Source: Terriglobia bacterium
GTDB lineage: Bacteria > Acidobacteriota > Terriglobia > Terriglobales > Acidobacteriaceae
Length of the DNA: 64,000 nucleotides
Direction: 5' to 3'
Assembly: GCA_020073495.1 (NCBI GenBank)
Contig: JAIQFD010000001.1
Coordinates: forward strand, 310,001 to 374,000
The notes under the pieces are model-generated. The model saw only the letters and a list, made by a program, of their open reading frames with translations, was not told where the DNA came from and made no database searches. Shown in pieces: positions 8,410 to 17,544 of the stretch. Made by a program: the position numbers and the translations under genes. The first letter of the stretch is position 1; every line of letters begins with the position of its first letter.

Positions 8410-9501
8410 ATGGCGAATGCTACAGTGATGCCCGATTTCCAGATGCTCCTCATCGCCGACGACGATCCACGGTGGGCCGCAGTCCTGGCGCGCGACGCGT
8501 CGCAGGACGGCAGCTTCTTTTATGCCGTGCGCTCGACCGGAGTTTATTGCCGGCCGTCGTGCCCGTCGCGGCGCCCTCGGCGGGAAAACGTCCAGTTCTA
8601 CCGCACGCCGGAGCAGGCGGAGCGCGCCGGTTTCCGCCCGTGCTTGCGCTGCCAACCTCTGGCGGTACGCACCGGCGACACGCGCGTCGAGTTCGTCGAA
8701 CGGGTCTGCCGCCACATCGAGGAGCACCTCGACGAGCCCCTGCGGCTTAGCAGCCTGGGGCGTGAGTTCGGGATGAGTCCGTTCCATCTGCAGCGGACCT
8801 TCAAGTCCGTGCTCGACATCACGCCGCGCGAATATGCGGAAACCTGCCGCATGAAGTCGCTGAAGAATGGGTTGCAATCCGGGCATTCGGTGACCGAGGC
8901 CATGCACGAGGCGGGCTATGGTTCCACCAGCAGGCTGTACGAGAAGACCGGCGGCCAGCTCGGCATGACGCCGACGCTCTACCGGCTGGGCGCGAACCGC
9001 ATCACCATCCGTTATGCGACGGTCAATTCCCCGCTGGGCCGGATGCTGGTGGCCGCCACTGACAAGGGCATCTGCTCCATCACCTTCGGTGGATCAGAAG
9101 CAGGTCTGGTGAAAGACCTGCGCAAGGAATATCCGCAAGCGCAGTTCAAGAGAGCCGAGGCGGTCCTGCACCGCTGGATCGGGGCCTTGCTCAAGCAGAT
9201 GTTCGGCGAGCCGCAGAAGACCAGGCTGCCGCTGGACATCCAGGCCACAGCGTTCCAGCGTCGCGTGTGGCAGCATCTGCAATCCATCCCCTTCGGCTCG
9301 ACCAAGAGTTACTCAGAAGTGGCCCGCGAGATCGGTGAGCCGAATGCGACCCGCGCGGTGGCGCAGGCCTGCGCGAGAAATCCCGTGGCCATCGCTATCC
9401 CCTGCCATCGCGTGGTGCGCAACGACGGCTCGCTCGGCGGGTACCGCTGGGGCATCGAGAGAAAGAAGCAGTTGCTGGAGCGGGAGGCGGGGCGGGCGTA
9501 G
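8410..9501 (+). CDS. ada: Bifunctional Ada: methyl-responsive regulator / O6-methylguanine-DNA methyltransferase
   Basis: A 363-residue protein with the full Ada layout. The N-terminal Zn domain has the four ligands C47, C51, C78 and C81 (GVYCRPSC ... FRPCLRC), one of which takes a methyl group from phosphotriesters. An AraC-type helix-turn-helix follows (about residues 95-195, SSLGREFGMSPFHLQRTFK). The C-terminal MGMT domain has the active-site PCHRV with acceptor C332. It repairs alkylated DNA and activates the adaptive response. An ATG six codons in is an alternative start. The gap to the gene upstream is 33 bp, so co-transcription is possible. Confidence 0.95.
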   Translation: MANATVMPDFQMLLIADDDPRWAAVLARDASQDGSFFYAVRSTGVYCRPSCPSRRPRRENVQFYRTPEQAERAGFRPCLRCQPLAVRTGDTRVEFVERVCRHIEEHLDEPLRLSSLGREFGMSPFHLQRTFKSVLDITPREYAETCRMKSLKNGLQSGHSVTEAMHEAGYGSTSRLYEKTGGQLGMTPTLYRLGANRITIRYATVNSPLGRMLVAATDKGICSITFGGSEAGLVKDLRKEYPQAQFKRAEAVLHRWIGALLKQMFGEPQKTRLPLDIQATAFQRRVWQHLQSIPFGSTKSYSEVAREIGEPNATRAVAQACARNPVAIAIPCHRVVRNDGSLGGYRWGIERKKQLLEREAGRA

Positions 9502-9641
9502 CCGCCCGCCGATCCGCTGTCCCTGCCGGACTCCTTGCCGGACGACTCTGAGCCGCCGCCCTCCGAGCGAAACGTGCAAGCTCCGTGGATTACGCGCCCG
9601 CGTGTTACGATTCTCGGACTTTTCTTCCGAGAGGACTCTGC

Positions 9642-12600
9642 ATGATCTTCAGGCGACTCGTTGTGGTCCTGGTGTTCCTGGCCGGTTTCAATGGGACTCC
9701 CTCTGCTGCGCAAGGGTACGATCCGAATCTTTTCAACGAGATGAAGTGGCGCCTCCTGGGTCCCTTCCGGGGCGGCCGCGCACTGGCAGTCACGGGCGTT
9801 CCTGGTGATCCGAGTGTCTATTATTTCGGAGCCGTTGCAGGCGGGGTATGGAAGAGCGCGGATGGCGGAGCCACCTGGAAGCCGATCTCCGACCACGAAC
9901 CCATTTCGTCGATCGGCGCGATCGCCGTGGCAGAGTCCGATCACAACGTCATCTACGCGGGCACGGGCGAAGCCTGCATTCGCGGCAACATCTCCTACGG
10001 CGATGGCGTGTACAAGTCCACGGACGGGGGCAAGACCTGGAGCAACATCGGGCTGCGCGATACCCGACACATCGGGGCCATCGTCGTGGATCCTCGCAAC
10101 GCGGACATCGTTTTCGTCGCCGCCCTAGGCCATGTTTACGGTCCCAATGCCGAGCGCGGCATCTTCCGCACCACCGATGGGGGAAAGACGTGGCAGAAGG
10201 TGCTCTCCAAGGACGAGCGCACCGGGGGCATCGACGTGGTCTTCGACCCGGGCAATCCACGGGTCGTGTATGCGGCCCTGTGGCAGGCGTACCGGACGCC
10301 GTGGAGCCTCAGTAGTGGCGGCCCGGGCAGCGGTCTCTACAAATCCACGGACGGCGGGACCACGTGGAAGCGGCTGGAAGGACATGGTCTGCCCGAGGGC
10401 GTGCTCGGCCGCATCGGCATCTCCGTTTCGGGCGCCGATTCAAACCGCGTGTATGCGCTCATCGAGGCCAAGGCAGGCGGGCTGTACCGGTCCGATGACG
10501 CGGGCGACACCTGGACGCGAGTGAACGACGACGAGCGCTATCGCCAGCGCGCCTGGTATTTCACCCACGTGTTCGCCGATCCCGCCAGCGTGGACACCGT
10601 GTACCTGCTGAACACGGGCCTGTTCCGTTCGACCGACGGAGGCAAGAGCTTTACTCTGCTACCGGCCCCCCACGGAGACCACCACGGGCTGTGGATCGAC
10701 CCTGCCAACTCCAAGCGCCTGATCAACGGCAACGATGGCGGCGTGAGCATCAGCGTCGACGGCGGGCAAACCTGGACACAGCAGGGCAACCAGCCGACCG
10801 CGCAGTTCTATCACGTTATCACCGACAATCAGTGGCCCTACTACGTCTATGGCACGCAGCAGGACAACAGCAGTGTAGGGATCCCCAGCTTTGACGACTC
10901 CGGCGTGATCGGCCGCTGGAGTTGGTTCGACTTCGGCGGTGAGACTGGGTTTGTGGCTCCCGACCCGAGCGATCCGAACATCATTTACTCCAACAACGAA
11001 GGCACGGTCGGGCGCTTCGACAAACGGAGCCAGCAGACCCAGGACGTCTCCCTTTGGCCACTCGACGTGTCCGGACACGGCGCTAAGGACCTGGAATACC
11101 GCTACAACTGGACCTCGCCGCTGATGATCTCTCCCCACGATGCCAATACGATCTATTCGGCGAACAACCGCCTGTTCCGCAGCCGCAATAAGGGCATGAG
11201 CTGGGAAGCGATCAGCCCGGATCTCACCCGCAACGACAAGAGCAAACAGGAGCCCTCCGGCGGGCCCATCACGCTCGACATCACCAGCGTGGAGTACTTC
11301 GACACCATCTTTGCCGTGGCCGAGTCGGCGCGGCAGAAAGACCTGCTGTGGGTCGGCACCGACGACGGCCTGGTCCAGGTCTCCCGCGACGGCGGAGCCA
11401 ACTGGAGCAATGTGACGCCCAAGGCGCTGCCCGAGTGGAGCCTGGTGAGTGTCATCGAGGCGTCGCCGCTCGATGCGGGGACGGCCTACATCGCCGTGGA
11501 CCGGCACAAGCTCGACGATTTCCGTCCCTACATCTTCAAGACCAACGATTACGGCAAGACCTGGACGTCCATCAGCAATGGGATCCCCGACGGGTCTTTC
11601 GTTCACGCCGTGCGCGAGGACTCGAAGCGCAAAGGACTGTTGTATGCCGGCACCGAGAGGGGCGTGTTCGTTTCATGGGACGATGGCGCGCATTGGCAGC
11701 CGCTGCAGTTGAACCTGCCGACGACGCCGGTCACCGACCTGGTCGTGCACGACGACGACCTGGTGATTGCGACCAATGGCCGCTCCTTTTGGGTTCTGGA
11801 TGACCTGATGCCTCTGCGCGAGCTGGATGCACAAGTCGCCCACGCCGACGTTCACCTGTTCCGGACCGAGTCGGCCGTTCGCTTGCATCTGCCTGAAGAT
11901 GTGAACCGCCGCCGGCCGGTGGGACAGAATCCGCCTCCCGGGGCCATCATCGACTACTACTTGAAAACTAAACCGGCGGGGGATGTCACGCTCGACATCC
12001 TCGACGCCCAAGGTGGACTTGTCCGGCACTACTCGAGCAAGGAGAAGAAGATCGCGGAGCAGCCGCCAGAGTGGCCTGATCAGGAGAAGCCGAAGGAGGT
12101 CATCCCCGCCGAGGCCGGCTTGAACCGCTTTGCCTGGGACCTTCGCCACGAGCCGCCCATCAAGATCCCCGGCGCCTTCTACTCGGGGATCGGGCCTCAA
12201 GGCCCGCTGGCGCTGCCCGGCGCCTACCAGGTGAAGCTGACGATAGGCGGGCAAACCCAGACGCAACCCCTGGAGCTGCGCATGGATCCGCGCGTGAAAA
12301 ACGTCTCCCTGGATGACTTGCAGAAGGAATTCGAGTTGGGAAAGAAGATCCGCGACGCCAACAGCCGCCTGCACATCGCCGTGAATCAGATCCGACAGTT
12401 GCGCGGCGAACTGGAGACGCTGCGCAAGTGGGCGGGGACCAGCCAGGGCGCCGCGCCAGTGATCGCGGCCGCGGAGCAGTTGGACAAGAAAATGACGCCC
12501 ATCGAGGAGCAGCTCATCCAGGTGAAGATGAAGAGCTCGGAGGGCAACCTGCGCTATCCGAACATGCTGAACGAGCAGCTCGATTCGCTCAGCCACACGG

Positions 12601-12788
12601 CAGACGCCGCGGATGCGGCGCCGACCGGACAGCTGTACAAAGTCTTCGATGATCTTAAGAGGAAGCTTGAAGCCGAGCTCGCGCAATGGGCGGACATCGT
12701 CCAGAAAGACCTGCCCGCGCTCAACCAATTGATGCGCTCGCAGGGCGTGCCCGCCCTGGAGGCGCCGAGCGGAAACCCGGCCGACTGA
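9642..12788 (+). CDS. Secreted VPS10/BNR-repeat (sortilin-like, glycosyl-hydrolase-annotated) protein
   Basis: A 1048-residue protein starting at ATG 9642 with a signal peptide (MIFRRLVVVLVFLAGF... ending near SAAQG). The body contains many Asp-box/BNR repeats (KSADGGATW, KSTDGGKTW, RTTDGGKTW, RSTDGGKSF, VSWDDGAHW) that build beta-propellers like VPS10/sortilin domains. The C-terminal ~200 residues are a beta-sandwich-like part followed by a helical region (about residues 880-1000). These proteins are abundant in Acidobacteriota and Bacteroidota and are often labelled glycosyl hydrolases, but no catalytic motif is evident. Likely extracytoplasmic; the ligand is unknown. Confidence 0.85.
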   Translation: MIFRRLVVVLVFLAGFNGTPSAAQGYDPNLFNEMKWRLLGPFRGGRALAVTGVPGDPSVYYFGAVAGGVWKSADGGATWKPISDHEPISSIGAIAVAESDHNVIYAGTGEACIRGNISYGDGVYKSTDGGKTWSNIGLRDTRHIGAIVVDPRNADIVFVAALGHVYGPNAERGIFRTTDGGKTWQKVLSKDERTGGIDVVFDPGNPRVVYAALWQAYRTPWSLSSGGPGSGLYKSTDGGTTWKRLEGHGLPEGVLGRIGISVSGADSNRVYALIEAKAGGLYRSDDAGDTWTRVNDDERYRQRAWYFTHVFADPASVDTVYLLNTGLFRSTDGGKSFTLLPAPHGDHHGLWIDPANSKRLINGNDGGVSISVDGGQTWTQQGNQPTAQFYHVITDNQWPYYVYGTQQDNSSVGIPSFDDSGVIGRWSWFDFGGETGFVAPDPSDPNIIYSNNEGTVGRFDKRSQQTQDVSLWPLDVSGHGAKDLEYRYNWTSPLMISPHDANTIYSANNRLFRSRNKGMSWEAISPDLTRNDKSKQEPSGGPITLDITSVEYFDTIFAVAESARQKDLLWVGTDDGLVQVSRDGGANWSNVTPKALPEWSLVSVIEASPLDAGTAYIAVDRHKLDDFRPYIFKTNDYGKTWTSISNGIPDGSFVHAVREDSKRKGLLYAGTERGVFVSWDDGAHWQPLQLNLPTTPVTDLVVHDDDLVIATNGRSFWVLDDLMPLRELDAQVAHADVHLFRTESAVRLHLPEDVNRRRPVGQNPPPGAIIDYYLKTKPAGDVTLDILDAQGGLVRHYSSKEKKIAEQPPEWPDQEKPKEVIPAEAGLNRFAWDLRHEPPIKIPGAFYSGIGPQGPLALPGAYQVKLTIGGQTQTQPLELRMDPRVKNVSLDDLQKEFELGKKIRDANSRLHIAVNQIRQLRGELETLRKWAGTSQGAAPVIAAAEQLDKKMTPIEEQLIQVKMKSSEGNLRYPNMLNEQLDSLSHTADAADAAPTGQLYKVFDDLKRKLEAELAQWADIVQKDLPALNQLMRSQGVPALEAPSGNPAD

Positions 12789-12806
12789 TGGCCCGAAGGC
12801 CGGCAG

Positions 12807-13391
12807 CTACGAGCTCTTCTTGAGGCGAAACTTGCGGGTGGCGGACTTGTCGCCGTAAATGGCCTGGATCATGACAGAGCCGTCCTGGAGGGCGTGCTCG
12901 TCGAGGGTGACGACCATGGCGGCGGTGCCGTTCGCGTCCGTGGTCGTCTCGCAGGCCAGGTCAGCGTCCGAGGCGAGGAAGGGCCGTGACCGGACGCGCG
13001 CGCCAGGAACGGCGCTGCCGGCGTCGTTGACGATGAACTTCATGGTCACGGTATTGCCGTTCGGCGCCGCATCGGTGTTCAGCCAGCGGACGGCGAGGCC
13101 GCAGCCGTCCACGTCTTGGATCTCGTTGTTCAGGTCGACGATGCCCTCGACCTTCCCTTCCTTGACCGCGTCGAGCACCAGGCGGTGCTGGCCCTTCAGC
13201 ATCTCGTGCATCTGCTCTTCGGAAAAACCGGCGCGGGTGACGCTCTCGGCGTAGGATGTGGCCCGCTTGCCGATGCACCGCCCCTTCACGAAGACCTGGG
13301 TTTGGAGGAGAAGATCGTTGGCCCGTGCTTCGCTCTGCACGTGGTAGACGGTGTCACCGTACTTCACGTCAGTATTGAAGCCGAAGATCAT
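12807..13391 (-). CDS. Hypothetical protein with C-terminal Ig-like domain
   Basis: A 194-residue protein. The N-terminal ~90 residues begin MIFGFNTDVKYGDTVYHVQSEAR and include a helical segment; the C-terminal half (about residues 110-190: NTVTMKFIVNDAGSAVPGARV ... TTTDANGTAAMVVTL) resembles a bacterial Ig-like/carboxypeptidase-regulatory beta-sandwich. There is no signal peptide. It is convergent with the VPS10-like gene (18-bp gap) and divergent from the nuo cluster, whose promoter begins only 30 bp away. Function unknown. Confidence 0.65.
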   Translation of the reverse strand: MIFGFNTDVKYGDTVYHVQSEARANDLLLQTQVFVKGRCIGKRATSYAESVTRAGFSEEQMHEMLKGQHRLVLDAVKEGKVEGIVDLNNEIQDVDGCGLAVRWLNTDAAPNGNTVTMKFIVNDAGSAVPGARVRSRPFLASDADLACETTTDANGTAAMVVTLDEHALQDGSVMIQAIYGDKSATRKFRLKKSS

Positions 13392-13421
13392 GGATTCCGC
13401 TGGCCGCCGCGCGCGAGCGGC

Positions 13422-13450
13422 TTGACACCCTCGCGACCGAAATCTATAGT
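13422..13450 (+). promoter_or_regulatory. Sigma-70-type promoter of nuo cluster 1
   Basis: TTGACA at 13422-13427, a 17-bp spacer, TATAGT at 13445-13450. It lies 50 bp before the nuoA start in the divergent gap and is the best promoter match in the window. Confidence 0.8.
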
Positions 13451-13499
13451 CGGATGTTTTGTAACTCGTTGTTGGCGCGCATTATATACACCCCTTTCT

Positions 13500-13892
13500 A
13501 TGCCGGACAACTACTTCGCCCGATACCTGCCGCTGCTCCTCCACATAGTGATCGTGGGCGGGATCGCAGTGGCGATGGTGGTGCTCTCCCAACTCGTGGG
13601 CAAGCACCGCTGGACGCGGGCGAAGATGTCTCCGTATGAATGCGGCATCATTCCCACGGGCGACGCGCGCCAGCGCTTCTCGGTGAAGTTTTACCTGGTC
13701 GCCATGCTCTTCATCCTGTTCGACGTGGAAGTGGTCTTCCTCTACCCCTGGGCCATCCTCCTCAAGGAACTCAAGATGTTCGGGTTCTGGGAGATGCTGG
13801 TGTACATCGGGGTGATCCTCGTGGGGTTCTTCTACATCTGGAAGAAGGGCGCGCTGGACTGGTCGAAGCCGGAAGCAGAACGGAGCGAGTAA
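13500..13892 (+). CDS. nuoA: NADH-quinone oxidoreductase subunit A (cluster 1)
   Basis: A 130-residue membrane subunit with three predicted transmembrane helices and the conserved loop SPYECGIIPTGDARQRFSVKFYLVAMLFILFDVEVVFLYPWA, shared by all NuoA/ND3. The ECG cysteine lies in the loop near the quinone site. It is the first gene of a 12-gene operon; nuoC follows after 6 bp. The usual nuoB between nuoA and nuoC is absent. Confidence 0.95.
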   Translation: MPDNYFARYLPLLLHIVIVGGIAVAMVVLSQLVGKHRWTRAKMSPYECGIIPTGDARQRFSVKFYLVAMLFILFDVEVVFLYPWAILLKELKMFGFWEMLVYIGVILVGFFYIWKKGALDWSKPEAERSE

Positions 13893-13898
13893 GGCCCG

Positions 13899-14396
13899 AT
13901 GCCGCTAGTGCCCGCGATCACTGATCTGGAGAAGCTCAAGGACCATCCCGCGCTGGCGCGGCTGCTGGCGTGGGCCCCTTCCGCCGTGCAGGGGGCCAGG
14001 TCGGACCGCAACGAGCTGTCGATCTACATCGACCGCGCCTTCATACGCGAGGCGACGACGGTCCTCAAAGACGATCCCGGCCTGAAGTTCGATTTCCTCT
14101 CCGACCTGAGCTGCGTGGACTGGCATCCCAATGAGCCCCGCTTCGAGGTGGCGTACCACCTGCTCTCCATGCAGCGGAAGGAGCGGCTGCGGCTGAAAGT
14201 AAAGCTGGCGGGGGACGATGCCAGCGTCGAGTCGCTGACCTCGGTCTGGCCGGGAGCAAATTCTTTCGAGCGCGAGGTCTGGGACCTGTTCGGAGTGCGC
14301 TTCCTCGGACATCCCAACTTGTCGCGCATCATGATGCCGGAGAACTGGGAAGGACACCCACTAAGGAAAGATTACCCGGTTGAAGGCTATCGGTAA
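13899..14396 (+). CDS. nuoC: NADH-quinone oxidoreductase subunit C (cluster 1)
   Basis: A 165-residue peripheral-arm subunit (30-kDa subunit family). The signature is complete: W-P-G-A-N-S-F-E-R-E-V-W-D-L-F-G-V-R-F then GHPNLSRIMMPENWEGHPLRKDYP. It packs against NuoD in the quinone-reducing module. It is not fused to NuoD, unlike the E. coli protein. ATG 13899 follows nuoA by 6 bp. Confidence 0.95.
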   Translation: MPLVPAITDLEKLKDHPALARLLAWAPSAVQGARSDRNELSIYIDRAFIREATTVLKDDPGLKFDFLSDLSCVDWHPNEPRFEVAYHLLSMQRKERLRLKVKLAGDDASVESLTSVWPGANSFEREVWDLFGVRFLGHPNLSRIMMPENWEGHPLRKDYPVEGYR

Positions 14397-14397
14397 T

Positions 14398-14435
14398 TTC
14401 GGATTTGTAATTTGTAATTTGTAATTTCCAAATTG
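14398..14435 (+). repeat. Word-repeat spacer between nuoC and nuoD
   Basis: Three tandem copies of the 7-bp word TTTGTAA fill the spacer up to the nuoD start, in a strongly GC-rich neighbourhood. Similar words occur inverted in the spacers at 27079-27164 and 43197-43265. Confidence 0.7.
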
Positions 14436-15638
14436 ATGGCACACCTGACGACATCGCCGAACATCGACTTGCAAGACAAGACGATGATCCTGAACATGGG
14501 CCCGCAGCACCCGTCCACGCACGGCGTGCTCCGGCTCCTGCTCGAGATCGACGGCGAAAAGATCGTGCGGGTGATGCCCGACATCGGCTACCTGCACACC
14601 GGCATCGAGAAGACGGCAGAGGCCAAGTTCTACCAGCAGGTGGTGCCGCTTACCGACCGCATCGACTACCTCTGCCCCATGACCAACAACCTGTGCTACG
14701 TGCTGGCGGTAGAGAAACTGCTGGGGCTGGAGATCCCGCCGCGCGCGCAGTGGGTCCGGGTCATGCTGAACGAGCTGACCCGCATCAACTCGCACCTGGT
14801 GTGGCTGGGTACCCACGCCATCGATATCGGCGCGATGTCGGTGTTCCTCTACTGCTTCCGCGAGCGTGAGGACGTGCTGCGGCTGTTCGAGGAGGTCAGC
14901 GGACAGCGCATGATGACCTCCTACTTCCGCGTGGGTGGGCTGGCCATGGACGTACCCATCGGCTTCTTCCAGCGCGTGAAGAGATTCGCCGACCGCTTCC
15001 CCGAAAAAGTGGATGAGTACGAGGACCTCCTGACCGCCAATCCCATCTGGATGAAGCGCACCAAAGGCGTCGCCAAGCTGACGAAAGAAGACGCCATGGC
15101 GCTGGGCGCGACCGGCCCCACCGCCCGCGGCAGCGGCGTGGACTGGGACCTGCGCCGCGACATGCCGTACTCCGGCTACGAGCAATTCCAGTTCCAGGTG
15201 CCCGTGGGCACTGACGGCGACGTCTTCACGCGGTACATCCTGCGCGTGCAGGAGCTGCGCGAATCCTGCAAGATCGTGCAGCAGGCGCTGGCCGGCATGC
15301 CCGAGGGACGGGTGAAAGCCGACGCGCCGCACGTCGTCCTGCCCGACCGCGAGAAGATGAAGACGCAGATGGAAGCGCTCATCTACCACTTCAAGATCGT
15401 GACCGAAGGGTTCGCGGTGCCGGCAGGCGAGGTGTATCAGGCGGTCGAGTCGCCCCGCGGCGAGATGGGCTACTACGTGGTCTCGGACGGCACCGCCAAG
15501 CCCTACCGCTGCCACATGCGCGGCGCATCGTTCGCCAATCTTCAGGTGCTCGCAAAAATGTGCGAGGGAAATCTGATTGCCGATGTCGTGGCAGCTATCG
15601 GCAGCATCGACATCGTTCTCGGAGACGTGGACCGGTGA
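14436..15638 (+). CDS. nuoD: NADH-quinone oxidoreductase subunit D (cluster 1)
   Basis: A 400-residue subunit homologous to the large subunit of [NiFe] hydrogenases. It shows the quinone-site signature [22 protein letters not shown], the IGYLHTGIEK motif and the C-terminal SFANLQVLAKMCEGNLIADVVAAIGSIDIVLGDVDR. The start is ATG 14436; a TTG three bases earlier is less likely. The gene overlaps nuoE by 4 bp. It differs clearly in sequence from the second nuoD at 39223-40398, so the clusters are not a recent duplication. Confidence 0.95.
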   Translation: MAHLTTSPNIDLQDKTMILNMGPQHPSTHGVLRLLLEIDGEKIVRVMPDIGYLHTGIEKTAEAKFYQQVVPLTDRIDYLCPMTNNLCYVLAVEKLLGLEIPPRAQWVRVMLNELTRINSHLVWLGTHAIDIGAMSVFLYCFREREDVLRLFEEVSGQRMMTSYFRVGGLAMDVPIGFFQRVKRFADRFPEKVDEYEDLLTANPIWMKRTKGVAKLTKEDAMALGATGPTARGSGVDWDLRRDMPYSGYEQFQFQVPVGTDGDVFTRYILRVQELRESCKIVQQALAGMPEGRVKADAPHVVLPDREKMKTQMEALIYHFKIVTEGFAVPAGEVYQAVESPRGEMGYYVVSDGTAKPYRCHMRGASFANLQVLAKMCEGNLIADVVAAIGSIDIVLGDVDR

Positions 15639-16117
15639 AATTTTCGGACGAATTCGAGCAGCGCTTCGCGGAGATGCTGACGCATTATCCGATCAAGCGC
15701 TCGGTCCTCGTGCCTACGCTCCTCTACATGCAGGACGAGCTCGGCTACCTGACCGAGGAGGCGATCGAGGAGATCGCCCATCGGCTCGACCTGCCCGTGC
15801 TCGAGATCCGCAACGTGATCTCGTACTACTCGATGCTCACCACCAAGCCGCGCGGCAAGTACAACGTGCAGGTGTGCACCAACGTGAGCTGCATGGCCCG
15901 CGGCGCCGAAGACCTCTTGGAGCACTGCAAGAAGAAGCTGGGCATCGGACACAGGGGCACGACACCCGATGGCACGTTCTCCCTGGAGGAAGTCGAGTGC
16001 ATCGGGGCGTGCAGTTGGGCGCCGGCGGCGCAGGTCAACTACGACTTCCACGAGAACCTGACAGCGGACAAGATGGATGAACTGATCGAGCAATACAGGA
16101 AGAAAGGCACACCGTGA
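15635..16117 (+). CDS. nuoE: NADH-quinone oxidoreductase subunit E (cluster 1)
   Basis: A 160-residue thioredoxin-fold subunit of the NADH-oxidising module carrying the N1a [2Fe-2S] cluster. All four ligands are present: C81 and C86 (CTNVSC), C122 and C126 (CIGAC). The start is GTG 15635 overlapping the nuoD stop (GTGA), typical of translational coupling. There is no nuoE in cluster 2. Confidence 0.93.
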   Translation: MKFSDEFEQRFAEMLTHYPIKRSVLVPTLLYMQDELGYLTEEAIEEIAHRLDLPVLEIRNVISYYSMLTTKPRGKYNVQVCTNVSCMARGAEDLLEHCKKKLGIGHRGTTPDGTFSLEEVECIGACSWAPAAQVNYDFHENLTADKMDELIEQYRKKGTP

Positions 16118-16190
16118 TTTTCGATTTGTGATTTGCGATTTGTGATTTGCGACCCGTCTACTCTCGCAAATCACAAGTCAGAAATCGCAA
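16118..16190. repeat. Inverted word-repeat spacer between nuoE and nuoF
   Basis: Alternating words ATTTGTG and ATTTGCG run four times on the left arm; the right arm carries their complements (CGCAAATCAC, AAATCGCAAAT), so the transcript can form a long imperfect hairpin directly before the nuoF start. Confidence 0.75.
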
Positions 16191-17513
16191 ATGGCTGACC
16201 TGGTCTCCCATCCCGACGAAGTACGGGTCGTCAGCAAGCGCTTCGGCAAGGGCGCGGCCGATATCGACCGCTACCTCGAGCTGGATGGCTACAAGGCCGT
16301 GCAGAAGGCGCTCGCCATGGCGCCCGACGCCATCATCAACGAGGTGAAAGCGTCGAACCTGCGCGGGCGCGGCGGGGCGGGCTTCCCCGCGGGCATGAAG
16401 TGGTCGTTCGTCCCGAAACAGGCGCCCAAGCCGAAGTACGTGCTGTGCAACGGAGACGAGAGCGAGCCCGGCACCTGCAAGGACCGCCTCATCTTCGAGC
16501 ACGATCCCCACTCGGTGATCGAGGGCGTGGTGATCGCGGGGCTCTCCATCGAGTCCAAGGTCGGCTACATCTACATCCGCGGCGAGTACCGCTACCTGTC
16601 GAACATCATGCAGAAGGCGATCCGGGACGCCTACGCGCGCGGCTTTCTGGGCAAGAACATCTTCGGCAGCGGCAAGGATTTTGACGTGTACTGGCACGGC
16701 GGGGCCGGAGCGTACGAGGTCGGCGAAGAGTCGGCGCTGATGGAATCGCTGGAAGGCAAGCGTGGCGTGCCTCGCATCCGCCCGCCGTTCCCCGCTGTGG
16801 TGGGGCTCTATGGCGGGCCGACCATCATCAACAACGCCGAGACGCTGGCCAACGTTCCGCACATCATGCTGGGCGGCGGCGAGTGGTACGCCGGCCTGGG
16901 TGTCCCGAAGAACGGCGGCACGCGCCTGTTCTGCCTGAGCGGGCAGATCGAGAAGCCCGGCGTCTACGAGCTGCCCATGGGCTACAACCTCAAGAAGATG
17001 ATTTATGACGTGGGCGGCGGGATCTGGAAGGGCCACAAGCTCAAAGGCGTGATCCCCGGCGGCTCGTCCACCCCGGTGCTGACCGCCGACGAGGTCGACA
17101 TCCCCATGGACTTCGATTCGGTGGCGAAGGCCGGCTCGATGCTGGGCTCCGGCGGAGTGGTGGTGATCGACGATCACACCTGCATCGTCAGGCTGGCCAC
17201 GCGGATCATGAAGTTTTACCAGCACGAGAGCTGCGGCTGGTGTATCCCGTGCCGCGAAGGCACCGACTGGCTAAAGAAGACGCTGGTGCGCTTCCATAAC
17301 GGCGGCGGCGTCAAGAAGGACATCGACAACATCCAGTACCTGGCCGAGAACATGCTGGGCCGGACGTTCTGCCCCCTGGGCGATGCGGCCGCCATGCCCA
17401 CCATCGCGTTCGTGAAAAAGTTCAGGAAAGAATTTGAGGACCACCTCGAAGGAAAGCCGTGTCCCTTCGGGGAAACGAAGACTATTGAGATGCTCCCGGT
17501 GTTTTCGCATTGA
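16191..17513 (+). CDS. nuoF: NADH-quinone oxidoreductase subunit F (cluster 1)
   Basis: A 440-residue catalytic subunit that binds NADH, FMN and the N3 [4Fe-4S] cluster. The FMN/NADH loop GRGGAGFPAGMKW and the CNGDESEPGTCKDR segment are present. N3 ligands are C348, C351, C354 (ESCGWCIPC) and C394 (RTFCPLGD). One variation: the usual AYICGEET reads AYEVGEES, losing a conserved but non-ligand Cys. It lies between nuoE and nuoG, each separated by a word-repeat spacer. Confidence 0.95.
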   Translation: MADLVSHPDEVRVVSKRFGKGAADIDRYLELDGYKAVQKALAMAPDAIINEVKASNLRGRGGAGFPAGMKWSFVPKQAPKPKYVLCNGDESEPGTCKDRLIFEHDPHSVIEGVVIAGLSIESKVGYIYIRGEYRYLSNIMQKAIRDAYARGFLGKNIFGSGKDFDVYWHGGAGAYEVGEESALMESLEGKRGVPRIRPPFPAVVGLYGGPTIINNAETLANVPHIMLGGGEWYAGLGVPKNGGTRLFCLSGQIEKPGVYELPMGYNLKKMIYDVGGGIWKGHKLKGVIPGGSSTPVLTADEVDIPMDFDSVAKAGSMLGSGGVVVIDDHTCIVRLATRIMKFYQHESCGWCIPCREGTDWLKKTLVRFHNGGGVKKDIDNIQYLAENMLGRTFCPLGDAAAMPTIAFVKKFRKEFEDHLEGKPCPFGETKTIEMLPVFSH

Positions 17514-17544
17514 GTAATCGGGTGATTGGGTAATCGGGTAATTG
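17514..17544 (+). repeat. Word-repeat spacer between nuoF and nuoG
   Basis: Variants of GGGTAATCGGGTAATTG fill the spacer up to the nuoG start. The same words appear in the same orientation relative to transcription in the nuoJ-nuoK spacer of cluster 2 (36893-36962) and upstream of the ABC gene pair (28953-28990). Confidence 0.7.

Noticed and set aside
13893-13898. A hidden nuoB between nuoA and nuoC
   Set aside because: The gaps (6 bp in cluster 1, 7 bp in cluster 2) leave no room, and neither NuoC carries NuoB-like CC or EACDxC motifs.
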